Shown: piece after piece, positions 1 to 5,382 of the stretch | Layout: every line of letters begins with the position of its first letter | Numbering within the stretch: the first letter of the stretch is position 1 | Origin: Gammaproteobacteria bacterium | GTDB taxonomy: Bacteria; Pseudomonadota; Gammaproteobacteria; Pseudomonadales; Halieaceae | Assembly: GCA_029859085.1 (NCBI GenBank) | Contig: JAOUDU010000235.1 | Location: 1-5,382, forward strand | Direction of reading: 5' to 3' | Length of the DNA: 5,382 nt | The notes under the pieces: model-generated | What the model was told of the DNA's origin: nothing | Databases searched by the model: none | The model's input: the letters and a program-made list of their open reading frames with translations, nothing else | Position numbers and translations under genes: made by a program

Positions 1-593
1 GCTGCTTTCCCGGGCCCCGGGGGAGGGAGGCTTGCACCGGTAGCATTACTCCACACCGTCGAGCCGTCCGGGCGCAGGGCCATGACCCTGTCATAGCCCA
101 CGATATAGATGATCTGGGATCCCGCGTTCTCCGGGTCGTTCAGAATGAAAGCGGCGCTGCCGGCCTGTATATCCTCTGTGGCGGGTATCGCCCAGCGTCT
201 TTTGCCAGTGACGGCATCGAGAGAGACCAGCACCACACGCTCGCCGTGGTAGAACTGCGGGCTGAAGTAGAGATTGCCTTCGTTATCAAACAGCGGGCCA
301 TTGCCGACGAAGTATGCCGGTTCTGCCACCCAGTCGAGTTCGAACATCGGCGCAGCGGCAACCCACACACTGTCGGAGTTCGCCACGTCAACATGGATGG
401 CGTTCCATTTCGTCGGTTCTGGGATGATCTCGTAGCCATGCTGCCCCGCGGCGCGAGCACCTACCGGTTTCCACTGGGTTTTCGCAGGTGGACCGAAAAC
501 CTTTGGATTGTGAGGCCGATTGTTATCGAGATAGGTCCTGACCGCGAACACACCCACCACGAGTACGAGGGCTAGGCCGAGTATTTTCTTCAT
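1..593 (-). CDS. PQQ-like beta-propeller repeat protein, membrane-anchored (N-terminal part, 3' end outside window)
   Basis: An open frame runs from the ATG at 593 to the left edge without a stop (197 complete codons). Residues 4-18 (ILGLALVLVVGVFAV) form one hydrophobic segment after MKK. There is no lipobox Cys and no clear cleavage site, so I infer an N-terminal anchor with the rest in the periplasm. Two blades resemble PQQ/quinoprotein repeats: residues 108-137 (LYFSP..., then LVSLDAVTGKRRWAIP) and 161-182 (IIYIVGYDRVMALRPDGSTVW). These follow the family pattern of an 'aldaxtGkxxW' strand repeated with a Trp. The stretch 188-195 (SLPPPGPG) is Pro-rich. The family includes BamB-like scaffolds and quinoprotein dehydrogenases; too little is visible to tell whether it binds a cofactor. 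The SD is weak (TAAAG). A promoter lies at 641-683, so it is probably its own transcription unit rather than the tail of the hydrolase-isomerase operon. Confidence 0.8.
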   Translation of the reverse strand, partial: MKKILGLALVLVVGVFAVRTYLDNNRPHNPKVFGPPAKTQWKPVGARAAGQHGYEIIPEPTKWNAIHVDVANSDSVWVAAAPMFELDWVAEPAYFVGNGPLFDNEGNLYFSPQFYHGERVVLVSLDAVTGKRRWAIPATEDIQAGSAAFILNDPENAGSQIIYIVGYDRVMALRPDGSTVWSNATGASLPPPGPGKA

Positions 594-749
594 GGGCTAC
601 TTTACCGTGAGTGCTATGCTGCGAACGTGTACCGCCGCCAAGTCTAGGGAAAACGGGCGAAACCTTGGAATCAATTTCGGCCATGTTCACAGCCCGCAAG
701 GGAATTAGAAATCTATCATCTTTGGGACTAGCGGGAGCGACCCCTCCTC
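594..749. other. Intergenic spacer between isomerase stop and propeller gene start
   Basis: This spacer of 156 bp holds the promoter of the propeller gene (641-683). The part just past the isomerase stop has a short GGAG/CTCC pairing around 734-747 but no T-run, so I see no convincing intrinsic terminator. Read-through from the upstream operon remains possible. Confidence 0.6.
641..683 (-). promoter_or_regulatory. Predicted activator-dependent promoter of the propeller gene (element copy 1)
   Basis: On the minus strand the 17-mer TGGCCGAAATTGATTCC (683 to 667) is followed after 20 nt by TAGACT (646 to 641), which matches TATAAT at 4 of 6 positions. The start codon at 593 is 47 nt beyond the hexamer. 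The same arrangement occurs at the two promoters near 2723-2827 with all 14 fixed bases of TGGCCGAWWWTGATTCC kept. No good -35 box is seen, and the element would be centred near -41, so I infer an activator site overlapping -35. The element match is direct; its role is inferred. Confidence 0.6.
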
Positions 750-1430
750 TTACTTGGCCTGCCGCTCCTGCAGACCCGCGTTCTTAAGCCGCCAAAGCAG
801 CACATCGAGCCGGTCCTGGCCGAAGAACGGCTCACCTCTAAACGCGCAGGTCGGAACTCCCCAATGGCCTGCTTCTTCATGGGCGACCTGGTTCTGCTCG
901 ATCAATGCCTCCAGCCGTTCCTCTTCATCGACGATAATCCGGGCCATTTCCTTGAGATCAAGCCCAGCCCTTTCTGTAGCCTTCGCAAGTCGATTGCCCT
1001 CGTCCCACCCGTCCGTACCGCCCCAGATGAGCGATGACACCTCATCCGCGAATTCAATGCCAGCTCCCATTTCCTCCGCCAACGCACCGAGTCGCGTGAG
1101 ACGGTGGATGTAAGGCTGGTTGGACGCAGTTTCGCGCCGGCCGGTCTCATCGACCAGTTGAATAACCGGGTCAGGCCTGGGAAAGGCAAAAGGGATTTCC
1201 AGGTACTGCGCGACACGAAAAATATCCGTGGCAAAGTAGGAAAACCACTGTGGTTGCACCTGGTCGAAAAATTCCGGAGATCGAATCGCCAGGGGATATA
1301 CAACCCGGAGGTTTACCTGTAACTGGTACTGTTCCTGCCATTGGCGCAACCGCCTGGTCGCAAGGTAGGACCACGGGCTGCGAAAAGACCAGAAGACGTC
1401 GATTTCCATCGGCTCGGTTGTCACTTCCAT
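750..1430 (-). CDS. DsbA-fold 2-hydroxychromene-2-carboxylate isomerase-like protein (GST kappa type)
   Basis: This 226-residue cytoplasmic protein is the usual length for the HCCA isomerase / GST kappa branch of the DsbA-like thioredoxin fold. The N-terminal strand and helix carry FWSFRSPWSYLA (residues 13-24). Ser18-Pro19 sit where the isomerases have their glutathione-binding Ser and where DsbA has CxxC, so disulfide exchange is unlikely. The C-terminal signature is HWGVPTCAFRGEPFFGQDR (189-207), with the cis-Pro at 193 and the FFGQDR motif typical of the family. A helical insert lies between (about 100-185). Known members isomerise HCCA in naphthalene breakdown with glutathione, but many homologues act on other compounds, so the substrate is open. 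It starts 8 bp after the hydrolase stop and is surely cotranscribed with it. TAAGG precedes the ATG by only 2 nt. An alternative ATG at 1409 (MEIDVFWSF) would give the more family-like N-terminus. Confidence 0.85.
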   Translation of the reverse strand: MEVTTEPMEIDVFWSFRSPWSYLATRRLRQWQEQYQLQVNLRVVYPLAIRSPEFFDQVQPQWFSYFATDIFRVAQYLEIPFAFPRPDPVIQLVDETGRRETASNQPYIHRLTRLGALAEEMGAGIEFADEVSSLIWGGTDGWDEGNRLAKATERAGLDLKEMARIIVDEEERLEALIEQNQVAHEEAGHWGVPTCAFRGEPFFGQDRLDVLLWRLKNAGLQERQAK

Positions 1431-1432
1431 TG

Positions 1433-1437
1433 CCTTA
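1433..1437 (-). promoter_or_regulatory. Short-spaced ribosome binding site of the isomerase gene
   Basis: TAAGG on the minus strand lies only 2 nt from the ATG at 1430, directly after the TAA of the hydrolase gene. The spacing is shorter than ideal. This suggests translational coupling with the hydrolase, or real initiation at the ATG at 1409. Confidence 0.35.
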
Positions 1438-1438
1438 C

Positions 1439-2674
1439 TTATTTAAATGTCTCTTTACTTGCCAGCGTTCGCATCACCGCAGCAAACTCTTTGGGCGAGA
1501 TGTGGTCTTCTTTTTTAGCGAACAGTACGGGTTCGCCAACTGAAAACTGCGCGACTACCGTTCCCTGCCTGCGATCTATCCAGAGATATTGCCCGAATGC
1601 CCCTGCAGCCATAAATTCCTGGTCATAATCATGGGGTATCCAGAATTGCACGCTGTAACCTTCCCGCATGTTGCCGGCCTCGTCGAAACCCGGCTCCTGG
1701 AAGTCTGCCTGCGGGTTTTCGACCATCGCAAACCAGTCATCGGGCACGCTCTGCTCGCCATTGAGCATCAGGTCCTCGACATAAAGCTGGCCGAGGTTGG
1801 CGAACTCCTCCAGTCGCACCGACAGGCTCAAGTGGCCCATGGCGTGTCCAACGCCATCCAGCCCCCAACTCGCATCACCGCCAAATCCACCACGCTCCCA
1901 TAGCCGTTCCTGAACGATTTGGGGGAATGGCTTGCCATAGGCTCCCCTTAAGACGGCCGAGAGCACGTGGGTATCGGTGGCGATGTAGTTGAAATCCGTG
2001 CCGGAGGGCACCCGCCGGGGCAGCTTTGCCACCCATTTATCAAAATCCTGTCTGTCCTGCATGATATCCCAGTACATGTCGCCGCGATTCGGTGTTCCCT
2101 TGTCATGGAAGAAATCGATACCCGAGGACATCATCAGCACATGCCGGATCGGTGTTTCGCCGTAGGCAGTGCCGGCAAACTGCGGGGCGTATTCCTCCAC
2201 TTTGTCGTCCAGGCTCCTGATCTTGCCATCATAGACCCCCATCGCGACAAGGGTGGATGTGAAGCTCTTGCTGGCCGACCAGAGATGATTCCGGCTTTCT
2301 GCGTCAAGGCCGTGCGCGTAGTACTCCAGCTTAATCACACCGTCATGTAGCACCATCAGGCCTGAAATGTTCGCTCGATCCAGGTAGTTGGTGAGTGGAA
2401 TGCGCCTTCCATCCAGTGAATAGGAAATTGTATCGGGTGAGGTGAGGTCTCGCTTGTATACCCTGGGATTTGTTGATGCGCGCAGCTCTGCCAGCGGCTG
2501 TATCACTCCCCAGTGGGTAAATATATCAGCGCGCCACGCTACTACGGGTTGGGTAAGGAAAAAGCGCCAGCTTTGGAGGTCGTCCCAGGGCTTGGTGAAC
2601 CAGGTGGCGAAGGCTATTGCGCCTATCAACAGCAGAGCCCCGGTAGCTTTGATAACTCGCTTGAAAGCCTGCAT
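1439..2674 (-). CDS. Membrane-anchored SxxK serine hydrolase, class C beta-lactamase / 6-aminohexanoate-dimer hydrolase type
   Basis: 411 residues from the ATG at 2674. Residues 10-27 (ATGALLLIGAIAFATWFT) form an N-terminal signal anchor, placing the enzyme in the periplasm. The three PF00144 motifs are present. The nucleophile motif is LWSASKSFTST, with Ser133 and Lys136. The second-motif Tyr is Y230 in FNYIATDTHVL, and the third-motif region is GAFGQYLWID (358-367). The Ser context (SASKSFTSTL) and the GAFGQ motif resemble NylB-like amidases and family VIII esterases more than true AmpC enzymes. I infer ester or amide hydrolysis rather than antibiotic resistance. The open frame extends to a GTG at 2698, but GGGAGG sits at the right distance from the ATG at 2674 and the anchor starts better there. 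It is first in a two-gene operon with the isomerase, behind the promoter at 2723-2765, and divergent from the receptor. Confidence 0.87.
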   Translation of the reverse strand: MQAFKRVIKATGALLLIGAIAFATWFTKPWDDLQSWRFFLTQPVVAWRADIFTHWGVIQPLAELRASTNPRVYKRDLTSPDTISYSLDGRRIPLTNYLDRANISGLMVLHDGVIKLEYYAHGLDAESRNHLWSASKSFTSTLVAMGVYDGKIRSLDDKVEEYAPQFAGTAYGETPIRHVLMMSSGIDFFHDKGTPNRGDMYWDIMQDRQDFDKWVAKLPRRVPSGTDFNYIATDTHVLSAVLRGAYGKPFPQIVQERLWERGGFGGDASWGLDGVGHAMGHLSLSVRLEEFANLGQLYVEDLMLNGEQSVPDDWFAMVENPQADFQEPGFDEAGNMREGYSVQFWIPHDYDQEFMAAGAFGQYLWIDRRQGTVVAQFSVGEPVLFAKKEDHISPKEFAAVMRTLASKETFK

Positions 2675-2677
2675 GCA

Positions 2678-2684
2678 CCCTCCC
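2678..2684 (-). promoter_or_regulatory. Strong Shine-Dalgarno deciding the hydrolase start
   Basis: On the minus strand GGGAGGG is followed by TGC and then the ATG at 2674. It lies downstream of the GTG at 2698, so it can serve only the ATG. This supports the shorter 411-residue protein. Confidence 0.7.
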
Positions 2685-2722
2685 TGTGAAGCGCTCACGC
2701 CAATAGAAACGTTTCGCGCTCC

Positions 2723-2765
2723 ATCCTAGTTCTTGCTGGAGAGAGCGTGGAATCATATTCGGCCA
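2723..2765 (-). promoter_or_regulatory. Predicted activator-dependent promoter of the hydrolase-isomerase operon (element copy 2)
   Basis: On the minus strand TGGCCGAATATGATTCC (2765 to 2749) is followed after exactly 20 nt by TAGGAT (2728 to 2723), a 4 of 6 match to TATAAT. The ATG at 2674 is 48 nt further on. The geometry equals that of the propeller-gene promoter. The embedded TATGAT could itself be a -10 box, but it is not kept in copy 1, so I prefer the downstream hexamer. Confidence 0.6.
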
Positions 2766-2801
2766 AACTCATTGGGCTGAAAGTTGGCCGATTATGATTC
2801 C
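2749..2801. repeat. Inverted repeat with 18-bp arms in the divergent control region (probable operator pair)
   Basis: Left arm GGAATCATATTCGGCCAA (2749-2766) and right arm TTGGCCGATTATGATTCC (2784-2801) are reverse complements at 17 of 18 positions, separated by 17 nt. Each arm is one copy of the 17-mer element, and the two point outward to the hydrolase operon and the receptor. Element centres are 36 bp apart. There is no T-run after it, so it is not a terminator. The spacer contains TTGGGCTGAA (2772-2781), a degraded look-alike of the TTGGCCGA half. Confidence 0.8.
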
Positions 2802-2827
2802 CTCCCGGACGCGGCCTACGGTAAGAA
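2785..2827 (+). promoter_or_regulatory. Predicted activator-dependent promoter of the TonB-dependent receptor (element copy 3)
   Basis: TGGCCGATTATGATTCC (2785-2801) is followed after 20 nt by TAAGAA (2822-2827), a poor 3 of 6 match to TATAAT but at the same position as the hexamers of the other two promoters. Transcription would start near 2834, downstream of the ATG at 2831. That favours the ATG at 2873 as the real start. Element position is seen; promoter function is inferred. Confidence 0.5.
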
Positions 2828-2860
2828 TGGATGCCACTGACTAATAAGCCTAATCAAAAT

Positions 2861-2864
2861 GGAG
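2861..2864 (+). promoter_or_regulatory. Ribosome binding site deciding the receptor start
   Basis: GGAG lies 8 nt before the ATG at 2873. The alternative ATG at 2831 has only a weak GGTAAG upstream, inside the predicted promoter. Starting at 2873 also removes a polar 14-residue extension from the signal peptide. Confidence 0.6.
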
Positions 2865-2872
2865 CAGTGCTG

Positions 2873-5173
2873 ATGGCATCCTCACACCACCACGAGTTTC
2901 GACTGACCAGGCTGGCAGCTGCTCTCGCAGTGCCAGTAGCCCTGGGTAGCTACCACCATTCGGCCGCGGCAATCGAGTTGGAAGAGGTCATTGTTACCGC
3001 CCAGAAGCGCTCCGAATCAGTCATGGAAATTCCATCCACGGTCAACGTGATCGACGGCGAGGCCCTGAAAGACTTCAACGTGTTCTCGTTTACCGACCTG
3101 GGTGCATTGACTGCGGGCCTGGAGATTGACAGTTTCAACGGGCGCAGTGGCCGTATTAACCTGCGCGGTATTGATTACAACCCGAACTCCGCGTCCGAAG
3201 CGACAGTTACCACCTATTGGAACCAGGCTATCGTGGATTCCAACGCGGTGTTTCAGCAAATGTTCGATATCCAGCGCATTGAGGTGCTGCGCGGCCCGCA
3301 GGGCAGCCTGGCCGGTCGTACCTCACCTGCCGGAGCCATTAACATCTACACGGCGCGACCGAACCTGGACGAAATGGAGGGTGAAATCCGGGCAACACTG
3401 GCCGACAATGACGGTGTAAATACACAGGCGGCAGGGAGCTTTGTATTGATCCCTGGCGAATTGGCTGTGCGGGTCGCCGGCGTGTACGATGAGAGCGATC
3501 TCGATGAGATTGAAAATGACCTGACTGGAGAGACTACCCACGACGAAACCAGTGCTGGCCGCGTCAGTCTCAGCTGGTTACCGGCGGACAGCCTGAGCAT
3601 TGACCTGGCGGTCCAGTACCTCGAGCGCGACTTTGATGATGTGGCCGTGCTGGAGGGTGCGCCTGCTGGCGACCCCAGTAAGCAGGATCCGGATGGCGTG
3701 TTGCGGGAACTGGATGCCTTCGACCGGCGCGGTGCGGTGGTTGGCCTGGATAATGGTATAGAAGACAACACGGACGCTGAATTCTGGAACTCCTCACTCG
3801 TTCTTGAGTGGGAGTTGGATTCCCACACGATCACCTCGGTAACCGGCTACCAAGATACTGACTCGACCCGGGAGTATGACCAGGCAATCGGGAACGCCAA
3901 CCCGGACAATGTTGCGCGTCGCATCGCGGTAGACGATCGCACCGATTGGTCGCAGGAGTTACGCATTGCCAGTGAAGGCGGCGAAACCTGGGATTACATG
4001 CTGGGTGCTTACTACGAAAATTCGGATATCCACTTTAGCCAGCAAAACTTTCCAATTCCTCTAGCTCCCCTCCCACCGGGCACCTCCAGCGTGCTGCTGT
4101 TTCCGGCGGAAGCCGATCGTTGGGGGCTGTTTACCCACAACCAGTTCTACCTCACCGATGCGTGGACCCTGCAGGTGGGCCTTCGCTACCAGGAAATTGA
4201 TGCTGACAGGGATCTGTCAGTGGTTGCCGGGCCCGACGGCGCACCCGGTTATGAGCCAGGCGAAGTAATTGTGCAGGTGCTTAGCGAAGACAAGCAAGAT
4301 TACGATGATGATTCTGTTACTGGACAGATTACCTTGCAGTACGCGTTGAGTGATGAATCAAATCTATACGCGCTGGTAGCCACCGGCTGGCGACCCGGTG
4401 GAGTTACCGTTACCCCAACGGTAGTGCCGGAGGACCTCCTGTTGTTTGACTCGGAAGATAGCACATCCTATGAGCTGGGCTTCAAGAGCACTTTGATGGA
4501 AGGCGCGCTGAGACTTAGCGGTTCCCTGTACTACCAGGATTTTGAGGATTACATTTCTCGCCTCAATGCCCTGAGCATTCGTGGCGAGAGTGGACAGATC
4601 GAACAGAGTGGACTCACGGTAAATGGTGATGCCGAAGTGTGGGGCGCAGAAGTGGACCTGACCGCGTTGCTTAGCGAAAACTGGCATCTGGCCGGCACTC
4701 TCAGTTACGCCGAGGGTGAGTTTGACAACGGCACAGATCTGCCCTGTAACGAGTTCGATGACGACGGTGCGCCGGTGATCCCGGAAGGGCAGTCCGTAGC
4801 GCTGTGCGATGTTGGCGGCGACGCCATTGGTTCGTCGCCGGAGTTTACGGCCAGCATCAACAGCGAGTACAGCATTCCCTTTGGCCGGTTTGAGGGCTAT
4901 GGCCGAATTCTCTACACCTACACGGGAGAGCGTGACACCGAAACCACTGGTGTCGATGTCGACCCCTACCAGACCGTGAACCTTTACCTGGGCGTTCGCG
5001 AGGAGCAGTGGAACGTGGAGTTGTTTGCCACCAATCTTTTCGACGAAGAGGCACTGCGCGCTGGCGGTGGTACCGAAGCCACACCGCTGGTGCGCCAGGA
5101 GCCGACGGGTTATGGCCAACGCTTCCCGGTTGCTGGTCGCCGCGTCGGAGTATCTGCCAGCTACCGTTTCTAG
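2873..5173 (+). CDS. TonB-dependent outer-membrane receptor
   Basis: 766 residues from the ATG at 2873 (780 if read from 2831). Residues 1-33 are a signal peptide: a polar n-region with HHH, a hydrophobic core LAAALAVPVALG, and probable cleavage after SAAA. The TonB box EEVIVTAQKR is at 37-46. The plug follows to about 160 and ends in RIEVLRGPQGSLAGRTSPAG (135-154) then AINIYT, where most relatives have GTLFGRNTIGG. The rest is the beta-barrel, ending in the outer-membrane insertion signature SASYRF with terminal Phe. Cys625 and Cys645 probably bridge an acidic outer loop (NEFDDDG). The receptor would carry a ligand into the periplasm using TonB-ExbBD energy. No feature identifies the ligand; divergence from a hydrolase and convergence with a dioxygenase suggest an organic nutrient rather than iron. 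It shares its control element with the hydrolase operon and the propeller gene. Confidence 0.95.
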   Translation: MASSHHHEFRLTRLAAALAVPVALGSYHHSAAAIELEEVIVTAQKRSESVMEIPSTVNVIDGEALKDFNVFSFTDLGALTAGLEIDSFNGRSGRINLRGIDYNPNSASEATVTTYWNQAIVDSNAVFQQMFDIQRIEVLRGPQGSLAGRTSPAGAINIYTARPNLDEMEGEIRATLADNDGVNTQAAGSFVLIPGELAVRVAGVYDESDLDEIENDLTGETTHDETSAGRVSLSWLPADSLSIDLAVQYLERDFDDVAVLEGAPAGDPSKQDPDGVLRELDAFDRRGAVVGLDNGIEDNTDAEFWNSSLVLEWELDSHTITSVTGYQDTDSTREYDQAIGNANPDNVARRIAVDDRTDWSQELRIASEGGETWDYMLGAYYENSDIHFSQQNFPIPLAPLPPGTSSVLLFPAEADRWGLFTHNQFYLTDAWTLQVGLRYQEIDADRDLSVVAGPDGAPGYEPGEVIVQVLSEDKQDYDDDSVTGQITLQYALSDESNLYALVATGWRPGGVTVTPTVVPEDLLLFDSEDSTSYELGFKSTLMEGALRLSGSLYYQDFEDYISRLNALSIRGESGQIEQSGLTVNGDAEVWGAEVDLTALLSENWHLAGTLSYAEGEFDNGTDLPCNEFDDDGAPVIPEGQSVALCDVGGDAIGSSPEFTASINSEYSIPFGRFEGYGRILYTYTGERDTETTGVDVDPYQTVNLYLGVREEQWNVELFATNLFDEEALRAGGGTEATPLVRQEPTGYGQRFPVAGRRVGVSASYRF

Positions 5174-5187
5174 AAGCAGTGATGAAC

Positions 5188-5382
5188 TTAAGGTGGGGCG
5201 TACCCCGTTGGCGAATGTGTGCGGGATAATACCTGGCAGCGCTTCATCAACCGCCGGGACTGTGGATCGAAATCATCTCTCCGATGTAGCACGCGGCGGT
5301 TATCCCAGATAACCAGGTCCCCCGGCTGCCATTTCTGTTGCCAGACGAACTCGGGTCTTGTCGCGTAGGGCCAGATTTCGTC
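5188..5382 (-). CDS. TauD/TfdA-family Fe(II)/2-oxoglutarate dioxygenase (C-terminal 64 residues, 5' end outside window)
   Basis: An open frame enters from the right edge and ends at TAA (5190-5188). The fragment contains WQPGDLVIWDNRRVLHRRD followed by RRLMKRCQV, the C-terminal signature of the TauD/TfdA family. Fragment residue His33 would be the distal iron ligand of the HxD...H triad. Arg44, 11 residues later, fits the 2-oxoglutarate-binding Arg (TauD His255 and Arg266), and Arg48 matches TauD Arg270 in spacing. The HxD part lies outside the window. Family members hydroxylate substrates such as taurine or 2,4-D, consuming oxygen and 2-oxoglutarate and releasing succinate and CO2. The substrate here cannot be assigned. 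The gene is convergent with the receptor, stops 14 bp apart, and no terminator fits between them. Confidence 0.88.
   Translation of the reverse strand, partial: DEIWPYATRPEFVWQQKWQPGDLVIWDNRRVLHRRDDFDPQSRRLMKRCQVLSRTHSPTGYAPP

Noticed and set aside
246..575. Plus-strand open frame of 109 codons opposite the propeller gene
   Set aside because: It is antisense to a well-supported coding frame, shows no family resemblance, and has no convincing SD.
2752..2798. TATGAT hexamers in each arm of the inverted repeat as back-to-back sigma-70 -10 boxes
   Set aside because: Copy 1 of the element has ATTGAT instead, and good -35 partners at 16-18 nt are lacking. The TA hexamers 20 nt downstream are present at all three promoters. 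Kept only as an alternative.
2827..2844. Mini open frame ATG GAT GCC ACT GAC TAA before the receptor as a leader peptide
   Set aside because: It starts within the predicted -10 region and before the predicted transcription start, so it is probably not transcribed.
3346..3834. Minus-strand open frame of 162 codons inside the receptor gene
   Set aside because: Its Ser/Arg-rich, low-complexity translation is typical of an antisense shadow of GC-rich coding DNA.
4364..5119. Minus-strand open frame of 251 codons inside the receptor gene
   Set aside because: It is a shadow of the receptor reading frame with no recognisable domain; the receptor frame explains this sequence fully.
5195..5206. GGGG-CGTA-CCCC hairpin as a terminator
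   Set aside because: The stem is only 4 bp, no T-run follows on either strand, and it lies inside the dioxygenase coding end.
1..5382. CRISPR arrays, tRNA or rRNA genes, insertion sequences
   Set aside because: I saw no spaced direct-repeat array, cloverleaf or rRNA stretch, and no transposase-like frame or terminal repeats.

Overview
The window looks like chromosomal DNA of a Gram-negative bacterium, most likely a gammaproteobacterium. It holds a TonB-dependent outer-membrane receptor with a typical signal peptide and C-terminal Phe, base composition is moderately GC-rich, and genes are tightly packed. A marine lineage such as the Cellvibrionales/Halieaceae is my guess from the gene mix, not something the sequence proves.

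Layout, left to right: (1) 1-593, minus strand, the N-terminal 197 residues of a membrane-anchored PQQ-like beta-propeller protein that runs off the left edge; (2) 594-749, a spacer carrying that gene's promoter; (3) 750-1430, minus, a DsbA-fold 2-hydroxychromene-2-carboxylate (HCCA) isomerase-like protein, 8 bp downstream of (4) 1439-2674, minus, a membrane-anchored SxxK serine hydrolase of the class C beta-lactamase / 6-aminohexanoate-dimer hydrolase type; (5) 2675-2872, a divergent control region; (6) 2873-5173, plus, a TonB-dependent receptor; (7) 5188-5382, minus, the last 64 codons of a TauD/TfdA-type Fe(II)/2-oxoglutarate dioxygenase, convergent with the receptor and 14 bp from it.

The main discovery is regulatory. 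A 17-bp element, TGGCCGAWWWTGATTCC, occurs three times with all 14 fixed bases intact: upstream of the propeller gene, upstream of the hydrolase-isomerase operon, and upstream of the receptor. Each copy points toward its gene and lies 71-74 nt from the start codon I selected. Each is followed after exactly 20 nt by a TA-starting, -10-like hexamer (TAGACT, TAGGAT, TAAGAA). That centres the element near -41, where class II activators bind over a weak -35. The two copies between the divergent genes form an 18-bp-arm inverted repeat. The three transcription units therefore look like one small regulon.

Functionally, the locus resembles an uptake-and-catabolism island for an unknown organic compound. 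The receptor would import it, the membrane-anchored hydrolase would cleave an ester or amide in the periplasm, and the dioxygenase and glutathione-dependent isomerase-like enzyme would work in the cytoplasm. The substrate cannot be read from the sequence.
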